Part shown: positions 33,064 to 33,110 of the stretch, one piece after another | How the letters are laid out: every line of letters begins with the position of its first letter | Position numbering within the stretch: position 1 is the stretch's first letter | Assembly: GCA_016185105.1 (NCBI GenBank) | Contig: JACPOE010000012.1 | Span: 72,471-105,580 of the forward strand | Direction: 5' to 3' | DNA from: Bdellovibrio sp. | Lineage (GTDB): Bacteria; Bdellovibrionota; UBA1018 | DNA length: 33,110 nucleotides | The notes under the pieces: generated by a model | Told to the model about the DNA's origin: nothing | Seen by the model: only the letters and a program-made list of their open reading frames with translations | Database searches by the model: none | Made by a program: the position numbers and the translations under genes

Positions 33064-33110
33064 CTGGAGCGGCTTTTTTACCCTGCGAGGAACGGACTTG
33101 GGGGACCCGG

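Noticed and set aside
32892..33110. Guanidine riboswitch upstream of the gdx-like gene
   Set aside because: No ykkC-type core or paired ACGR loops are visible.

Overview
The window looks like a chromosomal segment of a Gram-negative bacterium of the Bdellovibrionota (Bdellovibrio-like) type. This is inferred from the combination of a TIGR02147-type regulator, many short Sec-exported or lipoprotein genes including one with an N-terminal GNAVVCR motif, a PHB-regulator DNA-binding domain protein and a DCC/lipase-maturation-factor fusion. No 16S gene is present, so this is a family-level impression, not a proof. No phage, plasmid or CRISPR array is visible.

Positions 1-12,000 are mostly conserved housekeeping content. 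On the minus strand a TPR protein, a LolB/DUF4292-like lipoprotein, an OppA-type peptide-binding lipoprotein and a truncated OppB-type permease lie in series. Then come a PHB-regulator N-terminal domain protein and an outer-membrane barrel (plus strand), Hsp33, groEL and groES with a clear terminator behind groEL, a large DCC + HTTM/LMF-like membrane protein, and tRNA-Phe(GAA). Directly downstream of the tRNA is a set of perfect hairpins whose minus strand carries a 14-nt exact copy of the tRNA T-arm.

Positions 12,281-32,400 are accessory in character. Interspersed with RadD helicase, an AmiD-like amidase, an SDR and ordinary exported proteins are seven proteins that combine an export signal with a domain usually found in the cytoplasm or in eukaryotes: a degenerate ERI1-like exonuclease fold with a C-terminal HHSS...SGHF domain; an F-box protein with a DUF1566-like tail; a protein kinase retaining the Lys, HxDxKxxN and DxD elements; two paralogous actin-fragmin-kinase/PI3K-like kinases in tandem, one a lipoprotein with nine copies of an acidic repeat; a lipoprotein with ubiquitin-specific-protease Cys and His boxes; and a zeta-toxin-like P-loop kinase. 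A sulfatase/phosphotransferase gene with 54-residue repeats appears split from its signal-peptide-bearing N-terminus.

The main hypothesis is that this is a bank of exported effectors that modify phosphorylation and ubiquitin-like signalling in a host or prey cell. The export signals and motifs are read from the sequence; the effector role and the eukaryotic target are inference. A TIGR02147-type DNA-binding protein with a perfect 14-bp palindrome at its start lies in the middle and could be a local regulator.
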